64,000 nt of DNA. Origin: Enterobacter cloacae (GTDB lineage: Bacteria > Pseudomonadota > Gammaproteobacteria > Enterobacterales > Enterobacteriaceae). Shown one piece after another: positions 1-10,410 of the stretch; position 1 is the first letter of the stretch, and every line of letters starts with the position of its first letter. The DNA is taken from contig AP022133.1 in assembly GCA_014169315.1 (NCBI GenBank), positions 124,001-188,000 on the forward strand, read 5' to 3'. The notes below the pieces were generated by a model. That model had not been told where the DNA came from, ran no database searches, and saw nothing but the letters and a program-made list of their open reading frames with translations. Position numbers and translations under genes: made by a program.

Positions 1-74
1 ACGATGGCCGAATGTGGCTGGATTTACGCTGTCTTGAAGATGAAGAGCGATTTCTGGAGATGCTGTTGAAATGA
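1..74 (+). CDS. selA: L-seryl-tRNA(Sec) selenium transferase, C-terminal end (partial)
   Basis: Only the last 23 codons are in the window; the reading frame begins at base 3 and ends with TGA at 72-74. The tail reads DGRMWLDLRCLEDEERFLEM and ends LLK, which I recognise as the SelA C-terminus. SelA is the PLP enzyme that converts seryl-tRNA(Sec) to selenocysteinyl-tRNA(Sec). Its stop codon overlaps the selB start (ATGA), the usual translationally coupled selAB arrangement. The identification rests on this short tail and on the position directly before selB. Confidence 0.9.
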   Translation, partial: DGRMWLDLRCLEDEERFLEMLLK

Positions 75-1927
75 TTATTGCCACCGCCGGTCACGTTGAC
101 CACGGAAAAACCACTTTATTGCAGGCTATCACGGGCGTAAATGCCGATCGTCTGCCGGAAGAGAAAAAGCGCGGCATGACCATCGATCTGGGTTATGCCT
201 ACTGGCCGCAGCCCGATGGCCGCGTGCTGGGGTTTATTGATGTACCTGGGCACGAAAAATTTCTTTCCAATATGCTGGCGGGCGTGGGGGGCATTGACCA
301 TGCGCTACTGGTGGTGGCATGTGATGATGGCATCATGGCGCAGACGCGTGAGCACCTGGCAATCCTGCAACTGACGGGCAACCCGCAGCTGACCGTTGCC
401 CTGACCAAAGCTGACCGCGTGGATGAGGCTCGCATTGACGAGGTGCGCGAAACGGTGCAGGCCGCATTGCGTGAATACGGTTTTGCCGATGCGCCGCTGT
501 TTGTCACCGTGGCGACGGAGGGGCGCGGCATTGATGCCCTGCGCAACCATCTACAGCAACTTACACCACGTGAGCACGTCAGCGATCACCGCTTCCGTCT
601 GGCGATCGACAGGGCGTTTACCGTTAAAGGGGCGGGTCTGGTGGTCACCGGTACGGCACTGAGCGGCGAAGTGAACGTGGGAGATACCCTGTGGCTAACG
701 GGCGTTAACAAACCGATGCGCGTACGGGGTTTGCATGCGCAAAACCAGCCTGCTGAGCGTGCCCATGCCGGGCAGCGAATCGCACTGAATATTGCCGGAG
801 ATGCGGAAAAAGAGCAGCTTAACCGTGGTGACTGGCTGCTGGCCGATGCACCACCTGAACCGTCTGAGCGGGTGATCGTCTCCCTGCAGACGCATATACC
901 GCTTACCCAGTGGCAGCCGTTGCACATTCATCATGCGGCCAGCCATATTACCGGGCGTGTGTCGCTGCTGGAAAATAACCTCGCTGAACTGGTTTTCGAC
1001 GCTCCACTGTGGCTTGCCGATAATGACCGCCTGGTGCTGCGGGACATTTCGGCGCGGGAAACGCTGGCCGGGGCGCGCGTGGTAACGCTCAATCCCCCCC
1101 GTCGTGGTAAACGTAAGCCCGAGTATCTTCAGTGGCTGGCAGCGCTGGCGCAGGCGCAGGATGATAAGGCTGCATTGCTGGTTCATCTGGAGCGCGGTGC
1201 TGTCAATCTTGTTGATTTCGCGTGGGCTCGCCAGCTCAGCGGTGAGGGGTTGCGCCAGCTGACACAAGAGCCAGGTTTTATTCAGGCCGGTTATAGTCTG
1301 CTGAACGCGCCAGTTGCGGCATGCTGGCAGCGTAAAGTGTTGAACACGCTGGCGACATACCATGAACAGCATCAGGATGAACCCGGGCCGGGGCGCGAAC
1401 GTCTGCGACGCATGGCGTTGCCGATGGAAGACGATGCGCTGGTGTTGCTGCTGATTGAAAATATGCGTGAAAGTGGCGTGATTAAAAGCCACCACGGCTG
1501 GTTGCATCTGCCGGATCACAAAGCCGGGTTTACTGCAGAACAAGAGGCGATATGGCAAAAAGTGGTGTCGCTGTTTGGCGATGAGCCGTGGTGGGTTCGC
1601 GATCTTGCACGTGAAACGAATACTGATGAGCAGGTGATGCGCCAGGTGTTACGCCATGCCGCACAACAGGGGCTGATAGTGGCGATCGTTAAAGATCGTT
1701 ATTACCGTAACGATCGGATTGTGGCGTTTGCTAACCTGATCCGCGAGCTGGATCAGGCGCGAGGCTCTACCTGTGCGGCAGATTTCCGCGATCGTCTCAA
1801 TGTGGGTCGCAAGCTGGCTATTCAAATCCTGGAATATTTTAACCGAATTGGCTTTACCCGCCGCCGTGGTAACGATCATGTATTACGTGATTCATTATTA
1901 TTTCCTGAAACACAATCAAGGCATTAA
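71..1927 (+). CDS. selB: Selenocysteine-specific elongation factor SelB
   Basis: SelB is a cytoplasmic GTPase that carries selenocysteinyl-tRNA to UGA codons by also binding the SECIS hairpin of the mRNA. The 618-residue product (E. coli SelB is 614) has a clear translational GTPase domain: P-loop GHVDHGKTT at residues 7-15, G3 motif DVPGH at 57-61 and G4 motif TKAD at 112-115. EF-Tu-like beta-barrel domains follow, and then a long C-terminal half of the length expected for the four winged helices that bind SECIS RNA. The ATG overlaps the selA stop, which fixes the start and implies coupling. The gene looks intact. Confidence 0.97.
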   Translation: MIIATAGHVDHGKTTLLQAITGVNADRLPEEKKRGMTIDLGYAYWPQPDGRVLGFIDVPGHEKFLSNMLAGVGGIDHALLVVACDDGIMAQTREHLAILQLTGNPQLTVALTKADRVDEARIDEVRETVQAALREYGFADAPLFVTVATEGRGIDALRNHLQQLTPREHVSDHRFRLAIDRAFTVKGAGLVVTGTALSGEVNVGDTLWLTGVNKPMRVRGLHAQNQPAERAHAGQRIALNIAGDAEKEQLNRGDWLLADAPPEPSERVIVSLQTHIPLTQWQPLHIHHAASHITGRVSLLENNLAELVFDAPLWLADNDRLVLRDISARETLAGARVVTLNPPRRGKRKPEYLQWLAALAQAQDDKAALLVHLERGAVNLVDFAWARQLSGEGLRQLTQEPGFIQAGYSLLNAPVAACWQRKVLNTLATYHEQHQDEPGPGRERLRRMALPMEDDALVLLLIENMRESGVIKSHHGWLHLPDHKAGFTAEQEAIWQKVVSLFGDEPWWVRDLARETNTDEQVMRQVLRHAAQQGLIVAIVKDRYYRNDRIVAFANLIRELDQARGSTCAADFRDRLNVGRKLAIQILEYFNRIGFTRRRGNDHVLRDSLLFPETQSRH

Positions 1928-1969
1928 TACATAATTTGAATAGATCGAAATAGATATATATATTGATTA

Positions 1970-2010
1970 ACACCTTCGCAGGTTTAAATTTATTAACCTT
2001 GCGAAGGTGT
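1970..2010. other. Long imperfect inverted repeat between selB and yiaY
   Basis: The left arm (1970-1984) begins ACACCTTCGC and the right arm (1995-2010) ends GCGAAGGTGT. The arms pair over 10 bp, then a one-base bulge, then 4 more bp, around a 10-nt AT-only loop. No T-run follows immediately, so it is not a textbook intrinsic terminator. It could end selAB transcription, be an operator for yiaY, or be a small palindromic repeat. Confidence 0.55.
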
Positions 2011-2094
2011 ACGCAAAAACAAGTTTTTGATCATGTTTTTTAAATAATCTTTTCCGTATGCTGCCGACAGTTTTTATCTCTTTGAGGAAATGTC

Positions 2095-3246
2095 ATGGCT
2101 GCATCCGTATTTTATATTCCATCTGTGAATATTATTGGTTCTGATTCATTATCGTGCGCAATGGATACCATGCGTGATTATGGCTGGCGTCGCGCGCTGA
2201 TTGTTACCGATGCTATGCTGAACAAACTGGGGATGGCTGCTGATATTCAAAACGCACTGAAAGAACGCAATATTAACAGTGTAGTTTATGATGGAACGCA
2301 CCCTAACCCAACAACAGCAAACGTGGCTGCTGGCCTGGAAATATTAAAAGCCAATCAGTGCGATTGCGTTATTTCTCTTGGCGGTGGCTCACCACACGAT
2401 TGTGCAAAAGGTATTGCGCTGGTGGCTGCAAACGGCGGCGATATTCGTGATTATGAAGGCGTTGATCGTTCGGCAAAACCGCAATTACCGATGATCGCCA
2501 TTAATACCACCGCTGGTACTGCATCTGAAATGACGCGCTTCTGTATTATTACCGATGAGGCGCGCCATATTAAAATGGCCATTGTGGATAAACACGTCAC
2601 GCCAGTGCTGTCGGTTAACGACGCGTCGCTGATGAGCGGCATGCCAAAATCGCTGACGGCAGCAACCGGCATGGATGCTCTGACACACGCGATTGAAGCT
2701 TATGTTTCCGTGGCGGCCACACCGATTACCGATGCCTGTGCACTGAAAGCGGTAACGATGATTAGCGAAAACCTGGTGCAGGCTGTCGAAGATGGCAGTA
2801 ACGCTCAGGCGCGTGAGGCGATGGCGTATGCGCAGTTCCTTGCCGGGATGGCCTTTAACAATGCCTCTTTAGGCTATGTGCATGCAATGGCGCATCAGCT
2901 GGGTGGCTTCTACGACCTGCCGCATGGTGTGTGTAACGCAGTACTGCTGCCGCATGTTCAGGTGTTCAACAGCAAAGTGGCGGCGGCGCGCTTGAGTGAC
3001 TGTGCAAAAGCAATGGGGGTGGATGTCAGCAAGATGACGGATGAGCAGGGTGCTCAGGCCTGCATTGTTGAAATTCGTACTCTGGCGCGCAAGGTAAATA
3101 TCCCGGCGGGTCTGCGTGAGCTGAATGTCAAAGAGGAAGATATTCCGGTTCTGGCAACCAATGCGCTGAAGGACGCCTGCGGGTTCACTAACCCTGTGCA
3201 GGCAACCCACGAAGAGATCATGGCGATTTACCGCGCCGCGATGTGA
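2095..3246 (+). CDS. yiaY: Iron-containing alcohol dehydrogenase YiaY
   Basis: Predicted cytoplasmic group III NAD-dependent alcohol dehydrogenase, 383 residues like E. coli YiaY. The NAD-binding motif GGGSPHD is at residues 96-102. The four Fe ligands expected for the family are present: D194 and H198 in [12 protein letters not shown]263, and H277 in DLPHGV. A GAGGAAA ribosome-binding site precedes the ATG. It lies just upstream of aldB on the same strand, as in E. coli, so the pair may oxidise alcohols through aldehydes to acids. The physiological substrate is not established by sequence. Confidence 0.93.
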   Translation: MAASVFYIPSVNIIGSDSLSCAMDTMRDYGWRRALIVTDAMLNKLGMAADIQNALKERNINSVVYDGTHPNPTTANVAAGLEILKANQCDCVISLGGGSPHDCAKGIALVAANGGDIRDYEGVDRSAKPQLPMIAINTTAGTASEMTRFCIITDEARHIKMAIVDKHVTPVLSVNDASLMSGMPKSLTAATGMDALTHAIEAYVSVAATPITDACALKAVTMISENLVQAVEDGSNAQAREAMAYAQFLAGMAFNNASLGYVHAMAHQLGGFYDLPHGVCNAVLLPHVQVFNSKVAAARLSDCAKAMGVDVSKMTDEQGAQACIVEIRTLARKVNIPAGLRELNVKEEDIPVLATNALKDACGFTNPVQATHEEIMAIYRAAM

Positions 3247-3331
3247 CATCCGTCGTAAACCCGTCACCGACTGGCGAGAAAACCGCCAGTCGGAACTACC
3301 CTTGTTGTACATCAACAGTAAGGAGACGGTC

Positions 3332-4870
3332 ATGACAAACAATCCTCCCTCATCGCGCATTCAGCCTGGCGAGTATGGTTTCCCCCTCAAGCTAAAACCG
3401 CGTTATGACAACTTTATTGGCGGCGACTGGGTGGCACCCGTCGACGGTGAATACTATTCCAACCTGACGCCTGTCACTGGCCAGCCGCTGTGTGAAATCG
3501 CCAGTTCAGGTAAGCGTGATATCGACCTGGCGCTGGATGCTGCGCATAAAGTCAAAGATACATGGGGGCATACCTCCGTTCAGGACAGGGCAGCTATCTT
3601 GTTCAAAATCGCCGATCGGATGGAGCAGAATCTGGAGCTGCTGGCGACAGCGGAAACCTGGGACAATGGCAAACCGATACGGGAAACGATGGCGGCGGAT
3701 GTGCCGCTGGCGATTGACCACTTCCGCTATTTTGCCTCCTGTATTCGCGCGCAGGAGGGCGGGATCAGTGAAGTAGACAGCGACACCGTGGCGTATCACT
3801 TCCACGAACCGTTGGGCGTGGTGGGGCAAATTATTCCGTGGAACTTCCCGTTGCTGATGGCGAGCTGGAAAATGGCTCCTGCACTGGCGGCAGGGAACTG
3901 CGTTGTGCTGAAACCGGCGCGCTTAACCCCGCTGTCGGTACTGCTGTTGATGGAGGTCATCGGTGACTTGCTGCCGCCTGGCGTGATTAACGTCGTTAAC
4001 GGGGCCGGGGGCGAGATCGGCGAATATCTGGCTACCTCAAAACGCATTGCCAAAGTGGCGTTTACCGGGTCGACGGAAGTGGGCCAGCAGATCATGCAGT
4101 ACGCGACTCAGAACATTATACCGGTCACTCTGGAATTGGGGGGGAAATCCCCGAACATCTTCTTTGCTGATGTGATGGACGAAGAAGATGCCTTCTTCGA
4201 CAAAGCGCTGGAAGGGTTTGCGCTGTTTGCTTTCAACCAGGGGGAAGTCTGTACCTGCCCAAGCCGGGCGCTGGTGCAGGAGTCCATTTATGAACGCTTT
4301 ATGGAACGGGCAATCCGCCGCGTGGAGTCGATCCGCAGCGGTAACCCGCTTGATAGCGTCACGCAGATGGGGGCACAGGTGTCACATGGGCAGCTGGAAA
4401 CCATCCTCAACTACATTGATATTGGCAAAAAAGAAGGGGCGGATGTGCTGACCGGGGGCCGACGTAAGGTTCTGGGGGGCGATCTGCAGGAGGGCTATTA
4501 TCTTGAGCCGACGATCCTGTTTGGTCAGAACAACATGCGTGTCTTCCAGGAAGAGATTTTTGGCCCGGTACTGGCCGTGACGACCTTCAAAACGATGGAG
4601 GAGGCGCTGGAAATTGCCAACGATACGCAGTATGGCTTAGGTGCTGGCGTCTGGAGCCGCAACGGTAATCTGGCCTATAAGATGGGACGGGGCATTCAGG
4701 CCGGGCGAGTGTGGACTAACTGCTACCACGCTTATCCGGCACATGCTGCGTTTGGGGGTTACAAGCAGTCGGGTATTGGGCGTGAAACCCATAAGATGAT
4801 GCTGGAGCACTATCAGCAAACGAAATGTCTGCTGGTCAGCTATTCTGATAAACCACTGGGGCTGTTTTAA
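3332..4870 (+). CDS. aldB: Aldehyde dehydrogenase AldB
   Basis: NAD(P)-dependent aldehyde dehydrogenase, 512 residues, matching E. coli AldB (NADP-dependent, acetaldehyde and chloroacetaldehyde) almost throughout. Visible motifs are the oxyanion/Asn region IIPWNFP (167-173), cofactor loop FTGSTEVG (244-251), catalytic Glu in LELGG (E268) and the nucleophilic Cys in NQGEVC (C307). I start at the ATG behind AAGGAG; an in-frame upstream start at 3302 has no good ribosome-binding site and is not in the known protein. The stop overlaps the convergent yiaU stop by four bases, so no terminator separates them. Confidence 0.96.
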   Translation: MTNNPPSSRIQPGEYGFPLKLKPRYDNFIGGDWVAPVDGEYYSNLTPVTGQPLCEIASSGKRDIDLALDAAHKVKDTWGHTSVQDRAAILFKIADRMEQNLELLATAETWDNGKPIRETMAADVPLAIDHFRYFASCIRAQEGGISEVDSDTVAYHFHEPLGVVGQIIPWNFPLLMASWKMAPALAAGNCVVLKPARLTPLSVLLLMEVIGDLLPPGVINVVNGAGGEIGEYLATSKRIAKVAFTGSTEVGQQIMQYATQNIIPVTLELGGKSPNIFFADVMDEEDAFFDKALEGFALFAFNQGEVCTCPSRALVQESIYERFMERAIRRVESIRSGNPLDSVTQMGAQVSHGQLETILNYIDIGKKEGADVLTGGRRKVLGGDLQEGYYLEPTILFGQNNMRVFQEEIFGPVLAVTTFKTMEEALEIANDTQYGLGAGVWSRNGNLAYKMGRGIQAGRVWTNCYHAYPAHAAFGGYKQSGIGRETHKMMLEHYQQTKCLLVSYSDKPLGLF

Positions 4871-5832
4871 TTCTCCAGTTCAGGCCGTCCCTGGGCGGCC
4901 TGAGCTATTTGCTGACGCAAGCAGTTCAGTACGCCGTCCAGCACATATTGTACGCGCCAGGGTTGATATTCGCGCTTGCGGAATATCGCGGTCAGATCGA
5001 GCCACCATTCTTCCTGATGGGGGAAGCAGGGGACAAGCATACCGTGCGTTAGCTCTTTTTTCAGGCTCTCTTTCGGGGCGAAAACAATCCCAAGATTATT
5101 TCTGGCCAGTTCCAGCGCCGTCAGCGTATTATCGCAAATATAGTTACCGGTCACTTTGTAATCATGAACGAACTCACTACCATGAGCACGAAAACGCCAG
5201 ATATTAGCATCATCAACCAGCATTGAATCTATTAATATACAAGAGTGGTTAATTAAATCATCCGGGCCAGAGATGGGGTGGTTAATTAAATATTCTTTTG
5301 TCGCAAACGCTGTTACGGAATATTTTGTCAGTACGCTTGCCACTAAATTTTCATCTTTCGGCTGCGCGTAGGTCAGTAAAATGTCGCAATCATCAGGGAA
5401 TGAAACACCCTCAGAAAATTCATTACTGTCAAGATTGTATGTTTTCAGTGAAAGGTGAATATCACCAATCTCTTCAATTTTGTGGATAACATGGCGCGCC
5501 AGATAGGTCACGATACCCGTTGGGGCGTAAATCGTCACTTTCCCGCGTTTTTCATGCTTATAATCGGCAATAAAATTAATTAGTTGGCTATTTTTATCCA
5601 GCGAGGCGTTAACGTAGGGTAGCAGAGCCTCGCCAAACTGGGTGAGCGCCAGCTGGCGGGTGGTGCGCTCAAAAACCTTGAGGCCTACGCGCGTCTCAAA
5701 GTCAGAGAGATATTTACTCACGTTGGCCTGTGCCATTCCCAACAGGGCGGCGGCATCACCGATGCTGCGGGTTGCGGCAATGACAGAAATAATTTTTAAC
5801 TCACGTGGCTTCAGTTGTAGTTTATTCATCAT
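4867..5832 (-). CDS. yiaU: LysR-family regulator YiaU
   Basis: LysR-type transcriptional regulator of 321 residues. The N-terminal winged helix-turn-helix spans roughly residues 5-65 ([17 protein letters not shown] recognition region) and is followed by a LysR substrate-binding domain. The sequence and its position, divergent from the outer-membrane gene yiaT, identify it as YiaU. The effector is unknown. The intergenic stretch 5833-5953 is AT-rich (runs of TATATA near 5855-5870) and presumably holds both promoters and the YiaU site. Two adjacent ATG codons begin the ORF; the second would shorten it by one residue. Confidence 0.9.
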   Translation of the reverse strand: MMNKLQLKPRELKIISVIAATRSIGDAAALLGMAQANVSKYLSDFETRVGLKVFERTTRQLALTQFGEALLPYVNASLDKNSQLINFIADYKHEKRGKVTIYAPTGIVTYLARHVIHKIEEIGDIHLSLKTYNLDSNEFSEGVSFPDDCDILLTYAQPKDENLVASVLTKYSVTAFATKEYLINHPISGPDDLINHSCILIDSMLVDDANIWRFRAHGSEFVHDYKVTGNYICDNTLTALELARNNLGIVFAPKESLKKELTHGMLVPCFPHQEEWWLDLTAIFRKREYQPWRVQYVLDGVLNCLRQQIAQAAQGRPELEN

Positions 5833-5953
5833 GCGCGCCGCATCTATATGATTTTATATATAGTATTATATAAACTGTATCGTTGCATGGGTAAATTTGT
5901 AACCATTATTATTATTCGCCTCGCTTGTCTGGCGTTTAAATGGATTGCATGGA

Positions 5954-6694
5954 ATGAATATCAAAAAGAATTTACTCATCGCTGCCACGCTATTTGCCGC
6001 ATCATCCGCAATGGCCAGTGATTTTTCACTTGGGGTAGGTGCTGTATTTAATGAGTCGCCTTACAAAGGGTATAACGAAAATACTACCGCAGTACCGTTA
6101 ATTAGCTATGAAGGCGATCGTTTTTACGTACGCCAGACTACAGGGGGATGGATCCTGTGGAAAGATGCTAAAAATGAGTTAAGCCTCACCGCGTCGTGGA
6201 TGCCTCTGAGCTTTGACCCTGATGACAATGACGACGATCAGATGAAACACCTTGATGAGCGTAAAGCGTCTGCATTCCTGGGTGGGGCATACTATCGCCA
6301 CGAAAGCTGGGGCTCCCTGAAGTTTGCCGTCTCCGGCGACGCGATGGATGAAAGCGGTGGCATGGTGGGTGAATTGTCATACTTCCACCCTATCCGGATG
6401 GAGCGTCTGACCCTGACGCCATCTGCAGGCGTTTTCTACAGTGACGAAAGCTATAACGATTACTACTACGGTGTGTCCAGTAGCGAATCTCGCCGCTCTG
6501 GTCTGAAGGAATACACCGCAGGTGACAGCTGGACGCCATACGTTGGCCTGGCGGCGAAATATCAGCTGACCCAGAAGCTGTTCCTGAACGCCAGCGCGGT
6601 GTACACCGTGTTGCCTGATGACGTGAAAAACAGCCCGATGATCGACCGTGACGACAGCTTTGCGCTGATGACCGGCATGACCTGGCGTTTCTGA
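5954..6694 (+). CDS. yiaT: MipA/OmpV-family outer membrane protein YiaT
   Basis: Predicted outer-membrane beta-barrel of the MipA/OmpV scaffold family, 246 residues as in E. coli YiaT. A signal peptide is visible (MNIKKNLLIAATLFAASSAMA, cleavage near residue 21). Alternating aromatic/polar strands follow, and the C-terminus ends WRF, the terminal-Phe signature recognised by the Bam machinery. I use the ATG at 5954; an upstream in-frame TTG at 5945 would only add three residues. It is divergent from yiaU, its likely regulator, and followed by a strong terminator. Function is unproven. Confidence 0.88.
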   Translation: MNIKKNLLIAATLFAASSAMASDFSLGVGAVFNESPYKGYNENTTAVPLISYEGDRFYVRQTTGGWILWKDAKNELSLTASWMPLSFDPDDNDDDQMKHLDERKASAFLGGAYYRHESWGSLKFAVSGDAMDESGGMVGELSYFHPIRMERLTLTPSAGVFYSDESYNDYYYGVSSSESRRSGLKEYTAGDSWTPYVGLAAKYQLTQKLFLNASAVYTVLPDDVKNSPMIDRDDSFALMTGMTWRF

Positions 6695-6704
6695 TGGTTT
6701 AAAA

Positions 6705-6733
6705 CTGTCCCCACGGATGGGGACAGCCTTTTT
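6705..6733 (+). terminator. Rho-independent terminator after yiaT
   Basis: A perfect 8-bp stem CTGTCCCC / GGGGACAG closes a 6-nt loop and is followed by CCTTTTT. It sits 10 bases after the yiaT stop. Confidence 0.9.
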
Positions 6734-6781
6734 ACTTTACCGGACGGTGGTCTTGTTTTTGTCTGGCCTGCGAGCCTTACT

Positions 6782-6812
6782 CCCTCTCCCGTGGGAGAGG
6801 GTTGGTGTGAGG
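6782..6812. repeat. CCCTCTCCC-type palindromic repeat, copy 1
   Basis: The palindrome CCCTCTCCC GT GGGAGAGGG is followed by TTGGTGTGAGGG and then a TATCAGGCCGC tail. The same core and tail recur at 14959 (with CATCAGGCCGC), and related cores occur at 21700, 39060, 45202, 48134, 59200 and 59250. It lies between yiaT and the 3' end of the GH127 pseudogene and may act as a transcription-end structure for the latter. Confidence 0.8.
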
Positions 6813-6830
6813 GTATCAGGCCGCAGATAA

Positions 6831-8775
6831 TCACACCTCATCCACCCAAATCCGCATCTCCCCTTCGCCACGGTTCGCCCAGCTAAACCACGGGATAAAG
6901 GTCAGCGTCTGGGGCTGACGCTGCACCGGTGAGCGATCGTACTGCCAGAGAGCACCAGACCCTGTGTCCGTTGTGCGATGAGCCACCCCTTCCGCCTGAA
7001 TCAGCATCTTGTGTGCGAAAATACCTTTTCCTTCAAAGACCCGGAATTCGCTGTCTGCAGGCAGAGAGAGATTGTGCAGGTTTGCGCCGTTGTCGGCCTC
7101 TTCCAGGCAGTAGACCAGCGGGCCGCGCTGTAGCGCGACGTTACCCGCCTGCTGGCGTACCTGCGGGTTGCCATACACCCGGCGAACCGGCATGGGGAGC
7201 GTCAGTGTTAATACATCACCTTCCTGCCAGCTGCGCATGAGATAGAGATAGCCGCGTGATACTTCGCCAGTAACCTTTTCACCATTCAGCGTCACGTCAG
7301 GCTTCGCGCACCAGTCTGGGAGCCGCAGAGCAAGAGTATGAGTGACAGGAACAGGAGACGTGATCTCGATTTTTACCTGTTCATGCCACGGATAATTACC
7401 GCTGATACGCAGCTGTAACGCCTGCTCACCTACCGGTATTGCAACGTCGTTTCCCACGTACAGGTTGATAAACAATGCATCCGGGCGAACGGTATAGATG
7501 TAATGGCCCAGTGAGGTCAGCACGCGAGCGATATTTGGCGGGCAACAGGCACAGCCGAACCAGCGCTGGCGTACCGGTTTTACGTGATCATAAATGTGGT
7601 TAAATGCCAGCGTCTTAGGATGGACTTCCAGTGGGTTCACATAAAAGAAATGTTTACCATCCAGCGCCATACCACCCAACACCGTGTTGTATAACGCACG
7701 TTCCATCACATCGGCATACTGGCTGTCCGCCTCCATCTCCAGCATCCGGCGGGCAAACATCATCAGGCCAATCGAGGCACAGCTTTCAGCATAAACCGTA
7801 TCATTGGGCAGATCGTAATCACTGCTGAAGGCTTCACCACTGCTTTGCGAGCCGATCCCCCCCGTAATGTACAGCTGGCGTTGCGCCATATTTTCCCACA
7901 GCCGTAAACAGTCCTGACGTTTGCCCTCGTCATTGCTCAGGCGAGCCAGATGGGCCATGCCCGTCATCAGGTAGGGCATGACCGATGGCCGTTTGTTGTT
8001 CAGCAAGCGGTTGCAGTGCCTGGCTATAGGCTTTGTCTTTGACCATCCACGCCGGGCCATAGTTGTGCCAGTGTGATGTCCTGCCACGTTTCTGGTATTC
8101 GATGTCGTAGAAGTGGGGTTGTGCGCCACGCTCCTCAATGAAGTATTTCACCAGGTTCAGGTAACGCGGCTCCTGAGTGACGTCGTAAAGCCGCATCAGC
8201 GCCAGCTCAATTTCCGGGTGACCCGGGTAACCGTGTAGCTGGTTCTCTCCGGGGCCAAACACGCTGTCGATATGATCTGCCAGCCTGCATACGACCTCAA
8301 GCAGATGGCGCTTTCCGGTTCCCTGGAAATACGCCACGCCGGCTTCAATCATATGCCCGGCGCAGTACAGCTCGTGGCACTCGGCCAGGTTCGTCCAGCG
8401 CTCGCCGGGAGCCTTCACTGTGAAGTAGGTGTTGAGATAACCATCCTCACACTGCGCCGCTGCCACCAGCGCAATCACCTCATCGGCGGTCTTTTCCAGT
8501 TCCGCATCGGGCTTCTGGCACAGAGACCATGCCACTGCTTCCAGCCATTTCGCCACGTCACTGTCCTGAAACACCATGCCGTAGAATTCACCCTGTTCCA
8601 GACCTGCCGCAATGCGGAAGTTGGTGATGGCATGGCTGGGTTCGGCTTCCGTCACGCGATCGTTAAGCGCATCCCACTGGTAGGGGATCACCACATCACG
8701 CACCAGCCGTTGATACTGGCCGAGAAACGGGTCGTTGATTTTCAGTTGGTGCAGGTCGGCTTCCATTATGGACAT
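6831..8775 (-). pseudogene. GH127 (DUF1680) beta-L-arabinofuranosidase-like gene, frameshifted
   Basis: The two halves of one glycoside hydrolase family 127 protein lie in different frames. The N-terminal half starts at 8775 (MSIMEADLHQL, good AGGAG) and runs in frame to GHA, codons at 7975-7983. The C-terminal half continues in another frame from TAC at 7971-7973 (YLMTGMAHLARL) to the stop at 6831. The family normally reads GHAVRxVYL here, so about 11 nt appear to be missing. Restoring 11 nt gives 651 residues, near the usual size of about 650. Conserved parts remain on both sides, such as EDGYLNTYF and the Cys-rich GCACCPPN. These enzymes release L-arabinose from beta-arabinofuranosides. 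The neighbouring symporter and regulator are intact, so loss looks recent. A sequencing error is possible but less likely for a deletion of this size. Confidence 0.85.
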
Positions 8776-8785
8776 ATCATTCTCC

Positions 8786-10186
8786 TCAGGACAGTACGTG
8801 ACGCTGGCGCAGGTCGGTGGCAATGCGCGACATCATGGGATTGTTGAGTCTGCACCAGCGAATAGCGACGGCCAGTAGCAGATGGAAAAGGGCGGGGAGC
8901 AGCGTTTCCATTGCGGTGATGCCCTGCAACGATGCAGGCGTCTGGTTGCCCACGCCCGGCTGATAGGCCACGGCGATAAACACCAGACTGATGATCCCGG
9001 CGCTGGAGGCCCACGCGAGCTTGATGAAAAACAGGTTGAAGGCGAAATTCATGCCCGATGAACGCACACCGGTTTTCCACTCACCGTAGTCGTCGGCGAA
9101 GGCCATCAGCGAAAAGTGCAGCGGTAGCGTAAAGCCCAGGATCACGCCATTGCTCAGAATGATAACCAGCCAGAGCGTCTGGTAAGCCGGACCATTAGGC
9201 AGGAACCACATACCTGCGGCGAGCCCGGCCAGTAACAGGTTGGTGTAGTAGTAGAGTTTGACGGTATCGAAACGTCGGGACAGGGGATTCACAATGACCG
9301 CCCCGAGGATGGCCGCAAAGGTCACCATCGTGAAAAACAGCGAGGTATATGCGGTACTCCCCTGGAGCACGTAGGTGATGAAGTACATATATCCGCCGCC
9401 ACGGATGTTGAAGACGTTAATCAGCAGGAATGACATCACCAGCATCAGCAGCAACTGGTCGTTTTTACGCAGCCCGGCAAGATGCTCGCGTAAGGTGAAT
9501 TTGCCCATCAGCGCCAGTGGAACACGCTCGCGCACCCAGAAGAAACAGCACAGAAACATCACCACGGCGATAGCGCAAAGTACGCCAACGCCAAGCTGAT
9601 AGCCCCGTGCGGCATTGCCCTGGCCCAATTCCGCGACCAGCCATGGCAGGCCAACGGAGACTAAAAAACCGGCAACGCCGCACAGCACAAAGCGCCAGGA
9701 CTGGCAGGAAATAACCTCGTTATGGCGAGTGGTCATGGTGTTAATCAGCGCGCAATAAGGTACGTTGATGGCGGTGTAACCCACTGACAGCATTAAATAC
9801 GTCCCGAATGCCCAGGCGATTTTCACCCCCATGCTGGCATCAGGAACGGTGAAGGTCAGTACGCCGATGATCCCGATGGGGAACGCCACCCACAGCTGCC
9901 AGGGACGAAAACGCCCCCAGCGGCTCTGCGTGCGGTCAGCAATAATGCCCATCACCGGGTCGGAGATGGCGTCAAATACGCGCAGGGCAATAAACAGCGT
10001 GCCCACGAGAGCGGGCGTCAGGCCAAAGATATCGGTATAGAAAAAGGTAAGGAAGTTCATGATCAGGCAAGTGATCACGGTGCCGCCTGCATCGCCCAGG
10101 CCATAGCCTATTTTTTCGCGAACGGACAAACGATCATCTCTCGCCCGTTGTGCAACGTCAGATTCGGTAATCGGGGTGGAAGTCAT
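8786..10186 (-). CDS. GPH-family (MelB-type) glycoside/pentoside cation symporter
   Basis: Inner-membrane sugar:cation symporter of the glycoside-pentoside-hexuronide family, 466 residues with about 12 hydrophobic segments. Family marks include the N-terminal [11 protein letters not shown], the TM2-3 loop [20 protein letters not shown], and [13 protein letters not shown] near residue 370. I start at the ATG at 10186, behind GAGGAGTTACCTC; the longer ORF start lacks this signal. The GH127 start is 10 bases downstream of its stop, so the two form one operon. It most likely imports arabinose-containing oligosaccharides or glycosides, by analogy with YicJ/XynP-type partners of glycosidases. The substrate is inferred from context. 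Confidence 0.85.
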   Translation of the reverse strand: MTSTPITESDVAQRARDDRLSVREKIGYGLGDAGGTVITCLIMNFLTFFYTDIFGLTPALVGTLFIALRVFDAISDPVMGIIADRTQSRWGRFRPWQLWVAFPIGIIGVLTFTVPDASMGVKIAWAFGTYLMLSVGYTAINVPYCALINTMTTRHNEVISCQSWRFVLCGVAGFLVSVGLPWLVAELGQGNAARGYQLGVGVLCAIAVVMFLCCFFWVRERVPLALMGKFTLREHLAGLRKNDQLLLMLVMSFLLINVFNIRGGGYMYFITYVLQGSTAYTSLFFTMVTFAAILGAVIVNPLSRRFDTVKLYYYTNLLLAGLAAGMWFLPNGPAYQTLWLVIILSNGVILGFTLPLHFSLMAFADDYGEWKTGVRSSGMNFAFNLFFIKLAWASSAGIISLVFIAVAYQPGVGNQTPASLQGITAMETLLPALFHLLLAVAIRWCRLNNPMMSRIATDLRQRHVLS

Positions 10187-10410
10187 GAGGTAACTCCTCG
10201 GTAAGCGATTTATTATCGTATTTGTGCAAGGTACCCATTTATTCTGCACCGAACGGTAAGGCCAACAAGGGAAGGGATAAGTATAAAAAGGTGACGATTC
10301 CGACCTGATGATAAAAATGTGAATTTGATCGGGAAGACATTCATCTATTTATTAATAATCAAAGGGTAAGTCCAATAATTGCGACAATAAAAGCGGAATA
10401 GTGAATACCG
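10187..10410. promoter_or_regulatory. Divergent promoter region, GPH symporter / AraC regulator
   Basis: This AT-rich 223-bp gap between divergent genes must carry both promoters. A loose CRP-like half-site (AATGTGAATTTGATCG) lies near 10315-10330. I cannot pick the AraC-family operator or start sites with confidence. Confidence 0.35.

Noticed and set aside
4867..4870. Overlap of aldB and yiaU stop codons as a sign of misannotation
   Set aside because: Both proteins end where their family members end; the shared TTAA simply contains both stops.
6831..8775. Programmed ribosomal frameshift as explanation of the split GH127 gene
   Set aside because: No slippery heptamer at the junction, and the conserved GHAVR codons are missing rather than shifted, which indicates deletion.
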